64,000 nucleotides of DNA from Bacteroidales bacterium UBA3754 (GTDB taxonomy: Bacteria > Bacteroidota > Bacteroidia > Bacteroidales > UBA1715), in contig DFGI01000066.1 of NCBI GenBank assembly GCA_002371705.1, forward strand, positions 62,001-126,000, read 5' to 3'. This document shows positions 16,324 to 24,735 of the stretch, one piece after another (within the stretch, counting starts at the first letter, position 1; the number at the start of each line of letters is the position of its first letter). A program made the position numbers and the translations under genes. The notes below the pieces were generated by a model. It worked only from the letters and a program-made list of their open reading frames with translations. It made no database searches and was not told the origin of the DNA.

Positions 16324-19300
16324 ATGAAGTCAATTAATGTATTTCGCAAATCAGTATGTATAGCGCTGTGTGCGCTTTTCACGGCGACATGTGTGTGCGC
16401 AGAACCAACGTGGACAAAAGTCAACTATACAAGCTCCACAGCGTTTATCGGTATCGTGAAAATTAACGATTACGACAACTCGTTTCCTATCACGGTTTCC
16501 GAAGGTGATTATATTGGCGCGTTTGTCGGCGACGAATGCCGAATGAATGCCAAGGTGTTTGCGTACGATGGTAAACTGTACGTTTCGTCGGTGATTCAGG
16601 GTGGTGAAATAACCGATATGACATCAACAACGACGAGCGAACCTGAAGAAGTTGAGTTTAAAGTTTGGAACCATACGACAAACAAACTTGTTGATGCACA
16701 AGTAAAAGGAACATTATTCACTCGTTCTGCAGGAGAGATTTTTGACTACGAAATTGGGAAACCAAATAGCGGAAGTTCGTTAAAATCGTTGGAAGTTGCT
16801 TCATACACACTTTCTCCTACTTTTGTCGATGACGTGACGAACTATACCATTTCGGTGGCATACGGAACTGAATTGCCAAGTACGTCTGATTTTGATGCGG
16901 TTGCTGCTGATTCAAGAGCAACGGTATCTGTTTCTCCTGCTACTTCATACGATTCCGAAGGTAAAGCGAAATCAACAGTGACGGTTACAGCCGAAGATGG
17001 CACGAAAACAGTCTATAACGTCACGTTTGTGCAAGAAGATTGTCCTGCAAGTGTGCCTGAATTGACTGATTTCAAGAATCTTAAACAATGTGAGGGTGAT
17101 GCTCAAAATATTGTAGCAATGTTTGGAGGAAAAAGTGATGTTGCTGTTTGGTATGCTGCTAAAACTGGAGGCGTAGCCCTTGCTGAAACGAATGATTACA
17201 AACACGGAAAAACAGCGGCAGGTACATATACGTATTATGTTGCAAGAAATGATGGTACGTGCGAAAGTACTGACAGATTGGAAGTTGCTCTTTCTATCTA
17301 TGAAAAACCAGCTCCCCAAATTCTTAGTTTGAAAGATACATATTGCGATAACGAAGGTGTTGTGACATTGGAGGCTTCTGTTTCTGGAGGTACATTTACT
17401 CTTAATGGCGATGTTGCAACTTCGTTTGACCCAAGCAAAGCAAACTCGGGAGCGAACGTAATAGAATATACCGTTGTCAAAGATGGTTGCGAAGGCTCCG
17501 ACTCAAAAACAGTAGAAGTAACCACCCAACCAACCGTTTCGTTGGATGTTGATTTGGATATGTGTTCGGGTGATGAGGCTCAAACATTGAAAGCAACTCC
17601 ATCAACTGGAGAATGGACTGGTGACGGGGTTTCGAAATCTGGTAATTCGTATATTTTTACTCCTACAAAATCGAGTTCGTTGGTTTATACTTATACCGAA
17701 GGTGCTTGTAGCGTGGTGAAGACTGCTACGATTACAGTTGCTACCACACCATCTCCGAAAATCAATGGCTTGAATGATGTATATTGTGCAAGTGCGGCGG
17801 CAGTTACGTTGTCGGCGGAACCTGTTGGTGGCGCATTTTCATTGAATGGTAGTGAAATAACTTCTTTCAATCCGGCAGATGCAAACATTGGTGAAAATAC
17901 GATTTCGTATAGTGTAACGGTGAGTGGTTGCAAAGGTGTCGCTTCGAAAACGGTTGTTGTAAATGCAGCTCCAACAATAGACTTGAGTGGTGTTAAAACA
18001 GAGGTGTGCACAGGTGCAGAAGTCGCTTTAACGCCAACAACCGGAGTTTGGAAAGGTACAGGTGTTTCAGGTTCCACATTCTCATCGTCAGCTGACGGAA
18101 CGTACACGCTAACATACACGGAAACTCAAAACGGCTGCTCAGCTTCAGAATCGGTTGATGTTACTGTTTTGAACACAAAGGCTCCAACTGTCACATCGGC
18201 AAATGTGGAAGTGAATGGCGCGGTTCCTGCATTGCAGGCGTTGGCTGCTGGAACCATAAATTGGTATGAGTCGTTGACGGGCAGTTCGTTATCAACGGGT
18301 GCAAAATATACTCCAGCAGTTTCAACAGCAACGGAAACTGTTTATACATATTATGTAAGTAATACGGAAAAAGGTTGTGAAAGCGAAAAAGTTCCTGTAA
18401 CATTGACAGTTACGTCTTGTACAACTGAAGCGCCAACAATTGCTGCTGTTGATGCTGTTTGCGAAGGAAGCGCATTCCCTACTTTGACGGCTGTGGGTAC
18501 AAATATTACGTGGTATGATGCTATTACAGGTGGCACAAAACTTGAATCGGGCTCGTCATACAAACCGACAAAAGAAGGAACGTATTATGCTTCACAAAAT
18601 CCAGGTTGCGAAGGACCGCGCGCGATGGTGAAAGTTGATGTGAAAGCAAAACCATCAGCTCCGGAAGTACAAGGCGCAAGCTCATGCGAAGGTGCGCAAC
18701 TTGTAGCTATGACATCAACAGAATCAGTGAATTGGTATCTTGATAAATCATCGGCGGCAGTCGCTACTGATGCCAAAACATATACTCCAACTTCTTTGGA
18801 AAAAACCACCACATTCTATGTGAATAGAACCGAAAACGGTTGTACGTCTGATTTTAGAGAGGTGGTTTACTCAATAACTCCGAAACCATCAGCACCAGTT
18901 GCCGATGTAAGAAAAATTTGCTTTGGAAATGACTATGATTATTATGTGCGTGTGACCGGAGGAACAATTGCTGGCGGAACATTACAATGGTACAATGATA
19001 AGAATCTGCCGTTAGGCACGGAAACAATACAGGAAGTGTCGGTTCCTGATAATGTGACTGAAACCACAATTATTGCCTATACTGTTTCACAAACCGTTGA
19101 CGGATGCGCTAGTTCGATGGCTACGGCAATGCTGTATGTGAATCCGTTGCCAACTCCGAAAATTCTTGATTTGAAGGCTTCGTATTGCTCTGATTCGAAT
19201 GAAAAAGTTACTCTGTCGTCAGATTTACAAGGTGGCGATTTTATGATTGACAATTCGTTTAAGGATTCATTTATTCCAAGTCAGATGTCGAAAGGCGCAC

Positions 19301-21963
19301 ATAAGGTATTGTATGTATATGAAGATAAAAATGAGTGTTATGGTGAAACAGAACAAGTTTTCAGTGTTGAGGATTGTTCGGCTCCAGATGTTAAAATATT
19401 GACGTTAAACGCATCATCACTTACACTTTTGAAAAATCAGGATTATTCTGATTTTATCGTAACGATTCAACCGCAAGATGCACCACAAACTGTTTCGTGG
19501 TCTTCGTCAAATCCATCGGCTGTAACGGTTGACACAGATGGAACATTGCATGCTGTTGGCGTTGGCGATGCTATAATAACTGTTACATCAACCTATACTG
19601 ACTCGAAGAGTGCGCAATGTATGGTTACGGTAATTGCTCCTGCTGAGGCGGTTACATTTACTAATAGCGAACCATTGACGGTTGAAGAAGGTGGTTTCAT
19701 TGATTTGTCGAAGTTTATGGAAATAAAACCAGAAAAGGCTTCGGTAGAAAGTGTTACGTGGTCGATTGTATCATCGGATGCCACAATATCGAAAGATGGT
19801 GTGTTGGCTGCTGGAATTGTTTCGGCTGATACTGATGTGGAGGTTACGGTGAAAGTTACTTCGGTTGATGGTTCCATGGTTTCTGGCAAAGTTACTGTGA
19901 CGATTGTGAAATCTTGTAGTTTGTCAGCTCCGACGGTCGCAAATGCTACTCAATCAATCTGTACGGGCGACGATGCGGTGACGTTCTCGGCTACTGGCGA
20001 TGCTATTGCGGATTGGATTTGGTTGGATGCAAACAATGAAGTTATTGGCGATAAAAATACGTTTACAACCGCAAACGCGGGTACATATTATGTATATCAG
20101 AAGTTTGGTGATTGCGCAGGTGCAAAAACAAAGGTTACACTTGCGGTGAATGCTCTTCCAAAAGTTTCTGTTTCGTTGGCAAGTTCGTTCTGCTCTGATG
20201 AATTAATCATTGTAAACTTGCAGTCGGGACAAGCTGGCGGAGTGTTTATGGTTGATGGAAAGAAACAGGATAGTTTCAATCCATCGGAAATGACAATTGG
20301 AAAACATACCGTTGATTATTCCTACACTGACGCAAATGGTTGTACTGGAACAACACAAGCCGTATTTACTATTGATGACTGCTCGTTGCCTCCTGTGACT
20401 TCGGTTGTGTTGAACGAAACGTCGTTGACTATGGAAAAAGGAGAAAGCACCGTGCTTACAACAACAATAAAACCAGCGGAATCTCCTCAAACAGTTACAT
20501 GGAAATCGTCAGACCCAACAGTTGCCACTGTTGACGCAAACGGAAAAATACAGGCGGTTGGTCGAGGAACGGCAACAATTACGGCAACATCAACATATAC
20601 AGCCTCGCAATCGGCAAGTTGCACGGTTACAGTCCTTTCTCCATTATCTTCGGTTTCTTTCGCACACGAAGGAAGCATTCAGTTGATGGAAGGCAAGAGT
20701 GTGAATTTGTCCCAATATTTGGTTATCAATCCGTCTGATGCTGTTATTCAGTCAATTGTGTGGTCGTCGTCGTCGAACGCAGTGACGGTGGTTGATGGAA
20801 GAGCAACAGCTGGTTCTGTTGCGGTTGAAACGACGGTTGGCGTTACAGTGACTGTGACATCGGCAGAAGGCACGGTGAAAACGGCAACGATACCTGTGGT
20901 TGTTTCTCCGTTTACAATTGACTTGAGCGCGTTGAATAAGAAAATCATAGAAGCAATGACTACGATTGCTGAAAATGAAAGTAAGAAGGGGGTAAATGTT
21001 GGTAATATACCACTGGCAAGTTTCGAAATCCTTCAAAATGCTATTAATCAAGCTAATGAACTCGTTGCTAATCCACCATCAGAGCAAAGCACTGTGGATG
21101 CGCAGACAATTTTGTTGAATTCAGCGATAAAGGATTTCTTGAATTCGGAAATTCCAAACAAAGTTACGGATATTTCGTTCGAGGAAACTGTTGTTCACTT
21201 GGTTGTGGGCGAAGAATTCATACCAAAAGCTATGTTTGCTCCGCAGGGCGCTCATTCCGACTTGATTTGGTCGTCGTCGAATTCGGATGTGGTGAGAGTA
21301 TATGGCTCAGGTAAGGTTGTTGCACAACAGCCTGGTAGTGTTGCCGTTACGGCTGCTTTGCCAACAAATATGACAATTTCCGCCCGCATCATTATAATTG
21401 TTTCCGAGGTTCCGAAATTGGTGTCAATTTCTATGAATAAATTAGGTAATCAGTTGGAATTCTTGTTTACCGAAAAAATGGCAGAACCTGACCCAGAGGT
21501 ATATACCGACTTGTACGCATACGGAAACGATGTGGCAATCTACAATGTGATGGATATTTATGTTGACAAGAAAAATCCGAAAAAATTGATTGCTGTAATC
21601 GGTGGATTTATTGATGATCCTACTGATGTGTGCGTGATTTACAAAGGAAATTCAATCAAATCGGTTGATGGTGGTGTTGCTTCGAACTTTGAATATTTCT
21701 TGGGAAAAACGGCTATCAACGATGTTGTGTCCGACCAAATAATTGCATATCCGAGCATTGCCACAATTTCGGTTACTGTGGCTGGAATTTCGGCTGGCGA
21801 CCGCGTGACAGTGGTTTCAATAAACGGAAATGTGGTTGATTCACGCATTGCAACGGGCGATACAGAGGTGATTCCCACTTCACAATTAGTTGCAGGAACG
21901 TACTATGTGATTGTTTACAAGGCCAACGCAATTGTGGCTCGAAAAGGTTTTGTAAAGAAATAG
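16324..21963 (+). CDS. Giant T9SS-secreted multi-Ig-like surface protein
   Basis: This is an 1879-residue exported protein with a signal peptide (residues 1-26, ending TCVCA). Segments in order: an N-terminal beta domain (about 28-140); a cadherin-like/DUF-type beta sandwich (about 150-240); a long run of Ig/PKD-like units recognisable by repeats of 'YCxxxxxVTLxxxxxGGxFxxNG' type (about 240-1010); Big_2-like domains around 1022-1105, 1358-1440 and 1615-1690 (VSWSSSNPSAVTVDTDGTLH; VTWKSSDPTVATVDANGKIQ); a FIVAR-like helical insert (about 1536-1605); and a C-terminal T9SS sorting domain (VTVVSINGNVVDSRI ... ARKGFVKK). Adhesin-like; partner unknown. Monocistronic with its own promoter and terminator. 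Confidence 0.87.
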   Translation: MKSINVFRKSVCIALCALFTATCVCAEPTWTKVNYTSSTAFIGIVKINDYDNSFPITVSEGDYIGAFVGDECRMNAKVFAYDGKLYVSSVIQGGEITDMTSTTTSEPEEVEFKVWNHTTNKLVDAQVKGTLFTRSAGEIFDYEIGKPNSGSSLKSLEVASYTLSPTFVDDVTNYTISVAYGTELPSTSDFDAVAADSRATVSVSPATSYDSEGKAKSTVTVTAEDGTKTVYNVTFVQEDCPASVPELTDFKNLKQCEGDAQNIVAMFGGKSDVAVWYAAKTGGVALAETNDYKHGKTAAGTYTYYVARNDGTCESTDRLEVALSIYEKPAPQILSLKDTYCDNEGVVTLEASVSGGTFTLNGDVATSFDPSKANSGANVIEYTVVKDGCEGSDSKTVEVTTQPTVSLDVDLDMCSGDEAQTLKATPSTGEWTGDGVSKSGNSYIFTPTKSSSLVYTYTEGACSVVKTATITVATTPSPKINGLNDVYCASAAAVTLSAEPVGGAFSLNGSEITSFNPADANIGENTISYSVTVSGCKGVASKTVVVNAAPTIDLSGVKTEVCTGAEVALTPTTGVWKGTGVSGSTFSSSADGTYTLTYTETQNGCSASESVDVTVLNTKAPTVTSANVEVNGAVPALQALAAGTINWYESLTGSSLSTGAKYTPAVSTATETVYTYYVSNTEKGCESEKVPVTLTVTSCTTEAPTIAAVDAVCEGSAFPTLTAVGTNITWYDAITGGTKLESGSSYKPTKEGTYYASQNPGCEGPRAMVKVDVKAKPSAPEVQGASSCEGAQLVAMTSTESVNWYLDKSSAAVATDAKTYTPTSLEKTTTFYVNRTENGCTSDFREVVYSITPKPSAPVADVRKICFGNDYDYYVRVTGGTIAGGTLQWYNDKNLPLGTETIQEVSVPDNVTETTIIAYTVSQTVDGCASSMATAMLYVNPLPTPKILDLKASYCSDSNEKVTLSSDLQGGDFMIDNSFKDSFIPSQMSKGAHKVLYVYEDKNECYGETEQVFSVEDCSAPDVKILTLNASSLTLLKNQDYSDFIVTIQPQDAPQTVSWSSSNPSAVTVDTDGTLHAVGVGDAIITVTSTYTDSKSAQCMVTVIAPAEAVTFTNSEPLTVEEGGFIDLSKFMEIKPEKASVESVTWSIVSSDATISKDGVLAAGIVSADTDVEVTVKVTSVDGSMVSGKVTVTIVKSCSLSAPTVANATQSICTGDDAVTFSATGDAIADWIWLDANNEVIGDKNTFTTANAGTYYVYQKFGDCAGAKTKVTLAVNALPKVSVSLASSFCSDELIIVNLQSGQAGGVFMVDGKKQDSFNPSEMTIGKHTVDYSYTDANGCTGTTQAVFTIDDCSLPPVTSVVLNETSLTMEKGESTVLTTTIKPAESPQTVTWKSSDPTVATVDANGKIQAVGRGTATITATSTYTASQSASCTVTVLSPLSSVSFAHEGSIQLMEGKSVNLSQYLVINPSDAVIQSIVWSSSSNAVTVVDGRATAGSVAVETTVGVTVTVTSAEGTVKTATIPVVVSPFTIDLSALNKKIIEAMTTIAENESKKGVNVGNIPLASFEILQNAINQANELVANPPSEQSTVDAQTILLNSAIKDFLNSEIPNKVTDISFEETVVHLVVGEEFIPKAMFAPQGAHSDLIWSSSNSDVVRVYGSGKVVAQQPGSVAVTAALPTNMTISARIIIIVSEVPKLVSISMNKLGNQLEFLFTEKMAEPDPEVYTDLYAYGNDVAIYNVMDIYVDKKNPKKLIAVIGGFIDDPTDVCVIYKGNSIKSVDGGVASNFEYFLGKTAINDVVSDQIIAYPSIATISVTVAGISAGDRVTVVSINGNVVDSRIATGDTEVIPTSQLVAGTYYVIVYKANAIVARKGFVKK

Positions 21964-21982
21964 TTGATAAGTAAATGAATTG

Positions 21983-22016
21983 AAAAGGCTATCCAATCGG
22001 GTAGCCTTTTATTTTT
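21983..22016 (+). terminator. Terminator of the 16324 gene
   Basis: AAAAGGCTATCC pairs with GGGTAGCCTTTT (one G-U pair) around AATC, followed by ATTTTT. Its T-tract overlaps the next promoter's TATTTTTG. Confidence 0.87.
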
Positions 22017-22017
22017 G
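22010..22017 (+). promoter_or_regulatory. Promoter -7 element inside terminator tail (TATTTTTG)
   Basis: TATTTTTG matches TAnnTTTG and stands 15 bases before the ATG at 22032. The stem of the upstream terminator would occupy its -33 region, so the two signals share DNA. Confidence 0.45.
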
Positions 22018-22031
22018 TAAAAAATACTATT

Positions 22032-23177
22032 ATGAAACGTTTTGGTTATTTGTTTTTATTTCTTTTGGTTTCTGTGTTTGCTGGCGCACAAATTAGAACT
22101 GCCACCGATGTGAAAAATACTTTTTCGTCGAGAAATTCTATGAACAACAAATTGGAATTCCCGTTGGAAAGCGTGTTGAGCCAGTTCAACCTTGATTTGA
22201 CCAACCTAAAAGGTTTTGTTAAAACTGTGAAATACACCGAGTCGGGCAAAGAATGGTGTACATGTTATTTTAACAATAAAAATCAAATTGAGCGCATCGC
22301 AAACGGTGAAAAGGATTTGTGCAAGTTTGTGTATAACACCCAAAATCAGTTGGAAATCATACAAATGGAAACACAAATCATAGCGAAAACCTACGACAAA
22401 AAAGGAAATGTGTTGAGCGAAGCGTTACTTTATCCAGCGAAGAAAAATGATTTTAATCAGTCAACACAAAAAAAGGTAAAACTGACAACGTCAGGAAATT
22501 ACATTTACACAAATGCGTGGCAGATTGTGCCTGATAGCGTTGAAAAAGTGTATTTGTACGAGATGGGCGCAAATGGAAGTTCGAAGGCGTGGGCGGTAGA
22601 ACGAATTTGTTTGTATGAATATGCTGGCAACGGCAGAATGACGAAAAAACTTGAAACTTCAACCGACAAGGCTCGTGAGTCGTTGTATGAATTTACTTAT
22701 AAAAAAGGCGTATTGAGCCAGCAAGTCAAAACATACACGAATATGAATATGATTGAAAGTACGCTTTATACATACGAAAATGGTCGTTTGGTAAAAGCTA
22801 TGAAAGGATATTTCAAATATGTGGCAAAACGGAAAGTTATGGAATTAAGTTCCGAAAAGAACACGATGAAATATGACGATAAAGGAAATCTGATTGAATA
22901 CGTGAGCGAGGATACGCGCAGATACGATTTTTGCTCTATGCAATATGATGACAACCAGCGAATTGTGAAAGTTGATAAGCGTCGTGAGGATACCACTATG
23001 GAACCGATGTGCGAGTATAAATACGATGACCATAATTATATTGTGGAAAGCGTGAAAAACGAAGTGAAAGTAACCTACGAATACACGTACGATTACAACA
23101 ACAACTGGACAAAACAAACAATGAGCAAAGAAGGCGTTGAGCCGCTTGTCCGGACACGTACCATTGAATACCGTTAG
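22032..23177 (+). CDS. Secreted YD/RHS-repeat-like protein, unknown function
   Basis: The product is 381 residues with a signal peptide (residues 1-19, ending VFAGA). The mature part is a series of short Tyr/Asp-rich beta units such as YDKKGNVLSEALLY, YTYENGRLVKAMKG, MKYDDKGNLIEYVS and YKYDDHNYIVESV. These have the spacing of YD/RHS repeats but no RHS core or toxin tip. Similar stand-alone periplasmic or surface proteins are frequent in Bacteroidales and remain uncharacterised. The stop overlaps the folP stop on the other strand by 4 bases. Confidence 0.78.
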   Translation: MKRFGYLFLFLLVSVFAGAQIRTATDVKNTFSSRNSMNNKLEFPLESVLSQFNLDLTNLKGFVKTVKYTESGKEWCTCYFNNKNQIERIANGEKDLCKFVYNTQNQLEIIQMETQIIAKTYDKKGNVLSEALLYPAKKNDFNQSTQKKVKLTTSGNYIYTNAWQIVPDSVEKVYLYEMGANGSSKAWAVERICLYEYAGNGRMTKKLETSTDKARESLYEFTYKKGVLSQQVKTYTNMNMIESTLYTYENGRLVKAMKGYFKYVAKRKVMELSSEKNTMKYDDKGNLIEYVSEDTRRYDFCSMQYDDNQRIVKVDKRREDTTMEPMCEYKYDDHNYIVESVKNEVKVTYEYTYDYNNNWTKQTMSKEGVEPLVRTRTIEYR

Positions 23178-23983
23178 AGTTGCGATGTGATTCGCACGGC
23201 CTCGCAGGCTTCGGCAACATCGTGTACACGGATGATGTTCGCTCCTTTGAGCAGAGCAATTGTATTGAGCACGGTGGTTCCGTTGAGCGCTTCGGCTGCG
23301 GTGCAGTCCAGCACTTTTTGAATCATTGATTTTCTGGAAATGCCCACCAAAACGGGGTAACCCAAATGGGTGAAACGTTCCAGTTGGTTCATCAGTTCAT
23401 AGTTCTGTTGCACAGTTTTTCCAAAACCAAATCCTGGGTCAAGAATAAATTGGTTTCGGTTGAGAACGTTTGCTGTAGCAATTTTTGTTTTGAAAAAATC
23501 CAAAATCTCATCAACAACATTCTGATAGTGAGGATTTTTCTGCATGGTTTGCGGCGTTCCTTGCATGTGCATACACACATACGGCAAATTGTGTTGAATG
23601 GAAAACGGAATCATATTTTCGTCGAAATTGCCGCCGGAAATATCGTTAACCATTATCGTTCCATAAAAATCCAAAACTTTTTCGATTACCGAAAGGCGGA
23701 ACGTGTCAATGGAAACAAGAATATTGGGAAAGTCGTTCTTAATAATTTGCAGGACTTTTTTCAGACGGTTAAATTCTTCTGTTTCAGATACATCGTCGGC
23801 ACCAGGGCGCGATGAATATGCTCCTACATCAATTATATCGGCACCTTGCCGAAGCATTTCCTCCAAACGGTGCGCAATTGCCCGTTCCGAAGTGTATGTC
23901 CCGCCGTCGTAGAACGAATCGGGGGTTACGTTGAGAATCCCCATAACTTTGGGCGAAGTATATTCAATAGTTTCCCACATCAT
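23174..23983 (-). CDS. folP: Dihydropteroate synthase
   Basis: FolP joins 6-hydroxymethyl-dihydropterin pyrophosphate to p-aminobenzoate in folate synthesis. Motifs: VMGILNVTPDSFYDGG (substrate loop 1), GADIIDVGAYSSRPGA (loop 2), VSIDTFRLSVI, IMVNDISGG, FILDPGFGFGK, LVGISRKSM and IIRVHDVAEACEAVRI near the end. Start choice: a longer in-frame ORF begins at 24028, but a consensus TATCTTTG lies inside that extension (24008-24001), so the transcript should start near 23994 and translation at the double ATG 23983/23980 (MMWETIEY). Length then is 269 residues, normal for the family. Confidence 0.95.
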   Translation of the reverse strand: MMWETIEYTSPKVMGILNVTPDSFYDGGTYTSERAIAHRLEEMLRQGADIIDVGAYSSRPGADDVSETEEFNRLKKVLQIIKNDFPNILVSIDTFRLSVIEKVLDFYGTIMVNDISGGNFDENMIPFSIQHNLPYVCMHMQGTPQTMQKNPHYQNVVDEILDFFKTKIATANVLNRNQFILDPGFGFGKTVQQNYELMNQLERFTHLGYPVLVGISRKSMIQKVLDCTAAEALNGTTVLNTIALLKGANIIRVHDVAEACEAVRITSQL

Positions 23984-24000
23984 TGTTGTAATAATTTTTC

Positions 24001-24008
24001 CAAAGATA
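24001..24008 (-). promoter_or_regulatory. folP promoter -7 element (TATCTTTG)
   Basis: Minus-strand TATCTTTG at 24008-24001 matches TAnnTTTG and decides the folP start at 23983. Confidence 0.65.
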
Positions 24009-24159
24009 TTGATTGTTGGGGATTTCATAAACGTTCTTTTTTATAAATAATTGAAATTTTAGTTATCGTTGGATTTGTTACAATGATGTTGACTGGGAAA
24101 AGGTAAAAAAGATGTGTCCTCAGCAGTGGTTTAATGCGTTGTATTATAGTGAAATAGGC

Positions 24160-24180
24160 TTAGTGTAAAAATTACACTAA
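24160..24180. promoter_or_regulatory. Palindrome upstream of the RHS operon, operator candidate
   Basis: TTAGTGTAA (24160-24168) and TTACACTAA (24172-24180) form a perfect inverted repeat with an AAA spacer. It sits 46 bases upstream of the -7 element at 24227. The size and symmetry are typical of a dimeric repressor or activator site. No regulator gene is next to it. The rest of 24029-24226 shows no gene. Confidence 0.5.
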
Positions 24181-24226
24181 CAAAAAATTATTGGCAAAAA
24201 TATTTTTATTGCAAAAATTTATATAC

Positions 24227-24234
24227 TAAATTTG
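24227..24234 (+). promoter_or_regulatory. Promoter -7 element of the RHS operon (TAAATTTG)
   Basis: TAAATTTG matches TAnnTTTG and lies 32 bases before the ATG at 24267. The -33 region holds only TTG. Confidence 0.6.
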
Positions 24235-24266
24235 CGTCGTTATGTCAAAACTATCTAAAAAGAAGA

Positions 24267-24719
24267 ATGAAAATCTTACATTTTACATTAAAAGCATTTC
24301 TTTTGATTTCAGTATCAATGCTATGTGTTACAAATCTGGTGGCTCAAGTGTCCTACCAATACGACAACAACGGGAACAGAACTGCAAAAGTGATTGTGCT
24401 AAACACGTTGAAAAACAATGATTTCGCAGAGATGGAAGCCGACAATGATGATTCTATCGTATTCGACGACAAACTTGGGGAATCATCTGTAAAGATTTAT
24501 CCAAATCCGACAAAGGGTTTGTTGCGCGTTGATATTCAAAATGAATCTGAAATATCAGGTTTCATAGAAATCGTAAACAATGTCGGAAAAACTATCTGCA
24601 AGACCTCAGATATATCGTTGGAAAACCAACTGGATTTGTCAAACCAACCCAATGGCGTTTATGTGATGCGAATCGTTGTAAACGGGAAAACAAGCACGTG
24701 GAAAATAATTAAAGAATAA
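24267..24719 (+). CDS. Small YD-motif protein with T9SS sorting domain
   Basis: This is a 150-residue exported protein. The signal peptide ends near residue 27 (VTNLVAQ). A single YD-type unit (VSYQYDNNGNRTAKVIVL) follows, then an acidic linker (MEADNDDSIVFDDK). The C-terminal 75 residues are a type A T9SS sorting domain (VKIYPNPTKGLLRVDI ... NQPNGVYVMRIVVNGK). It is 16 bases upstream of the SpvB/RHS gene and shares its promoter. The YD unit suggests it is either the relic of a larger RHS protein or a surface adaptor for the RHS product. Confidence 0.85.
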   Translation: MKILHFTLKAFLLISVSMLCVTNLVAQVSYQYDNNGNRTAKVIVLNTLKNNDFAEMEADNDDSIVFDDKLGESSVKIYPNPTKGLLRVDIQNESEISGFIEIVNNVGKTICKTSDISLENQLDLSNQPNGVYVMRIVVNGKTSTWKIIKE

Positions 24720-24735
24720 ACAAAGCCGTAAAATT

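Noticed and set aside
24242..24420. ORF starting at ATG 24242, overlapping the T9SS-tagged protein in another frame
   Set aside because: The alternative frame gives a composition without signal peptide or motif, while the 24267 frame has both a signal peptide and a sorting domain.
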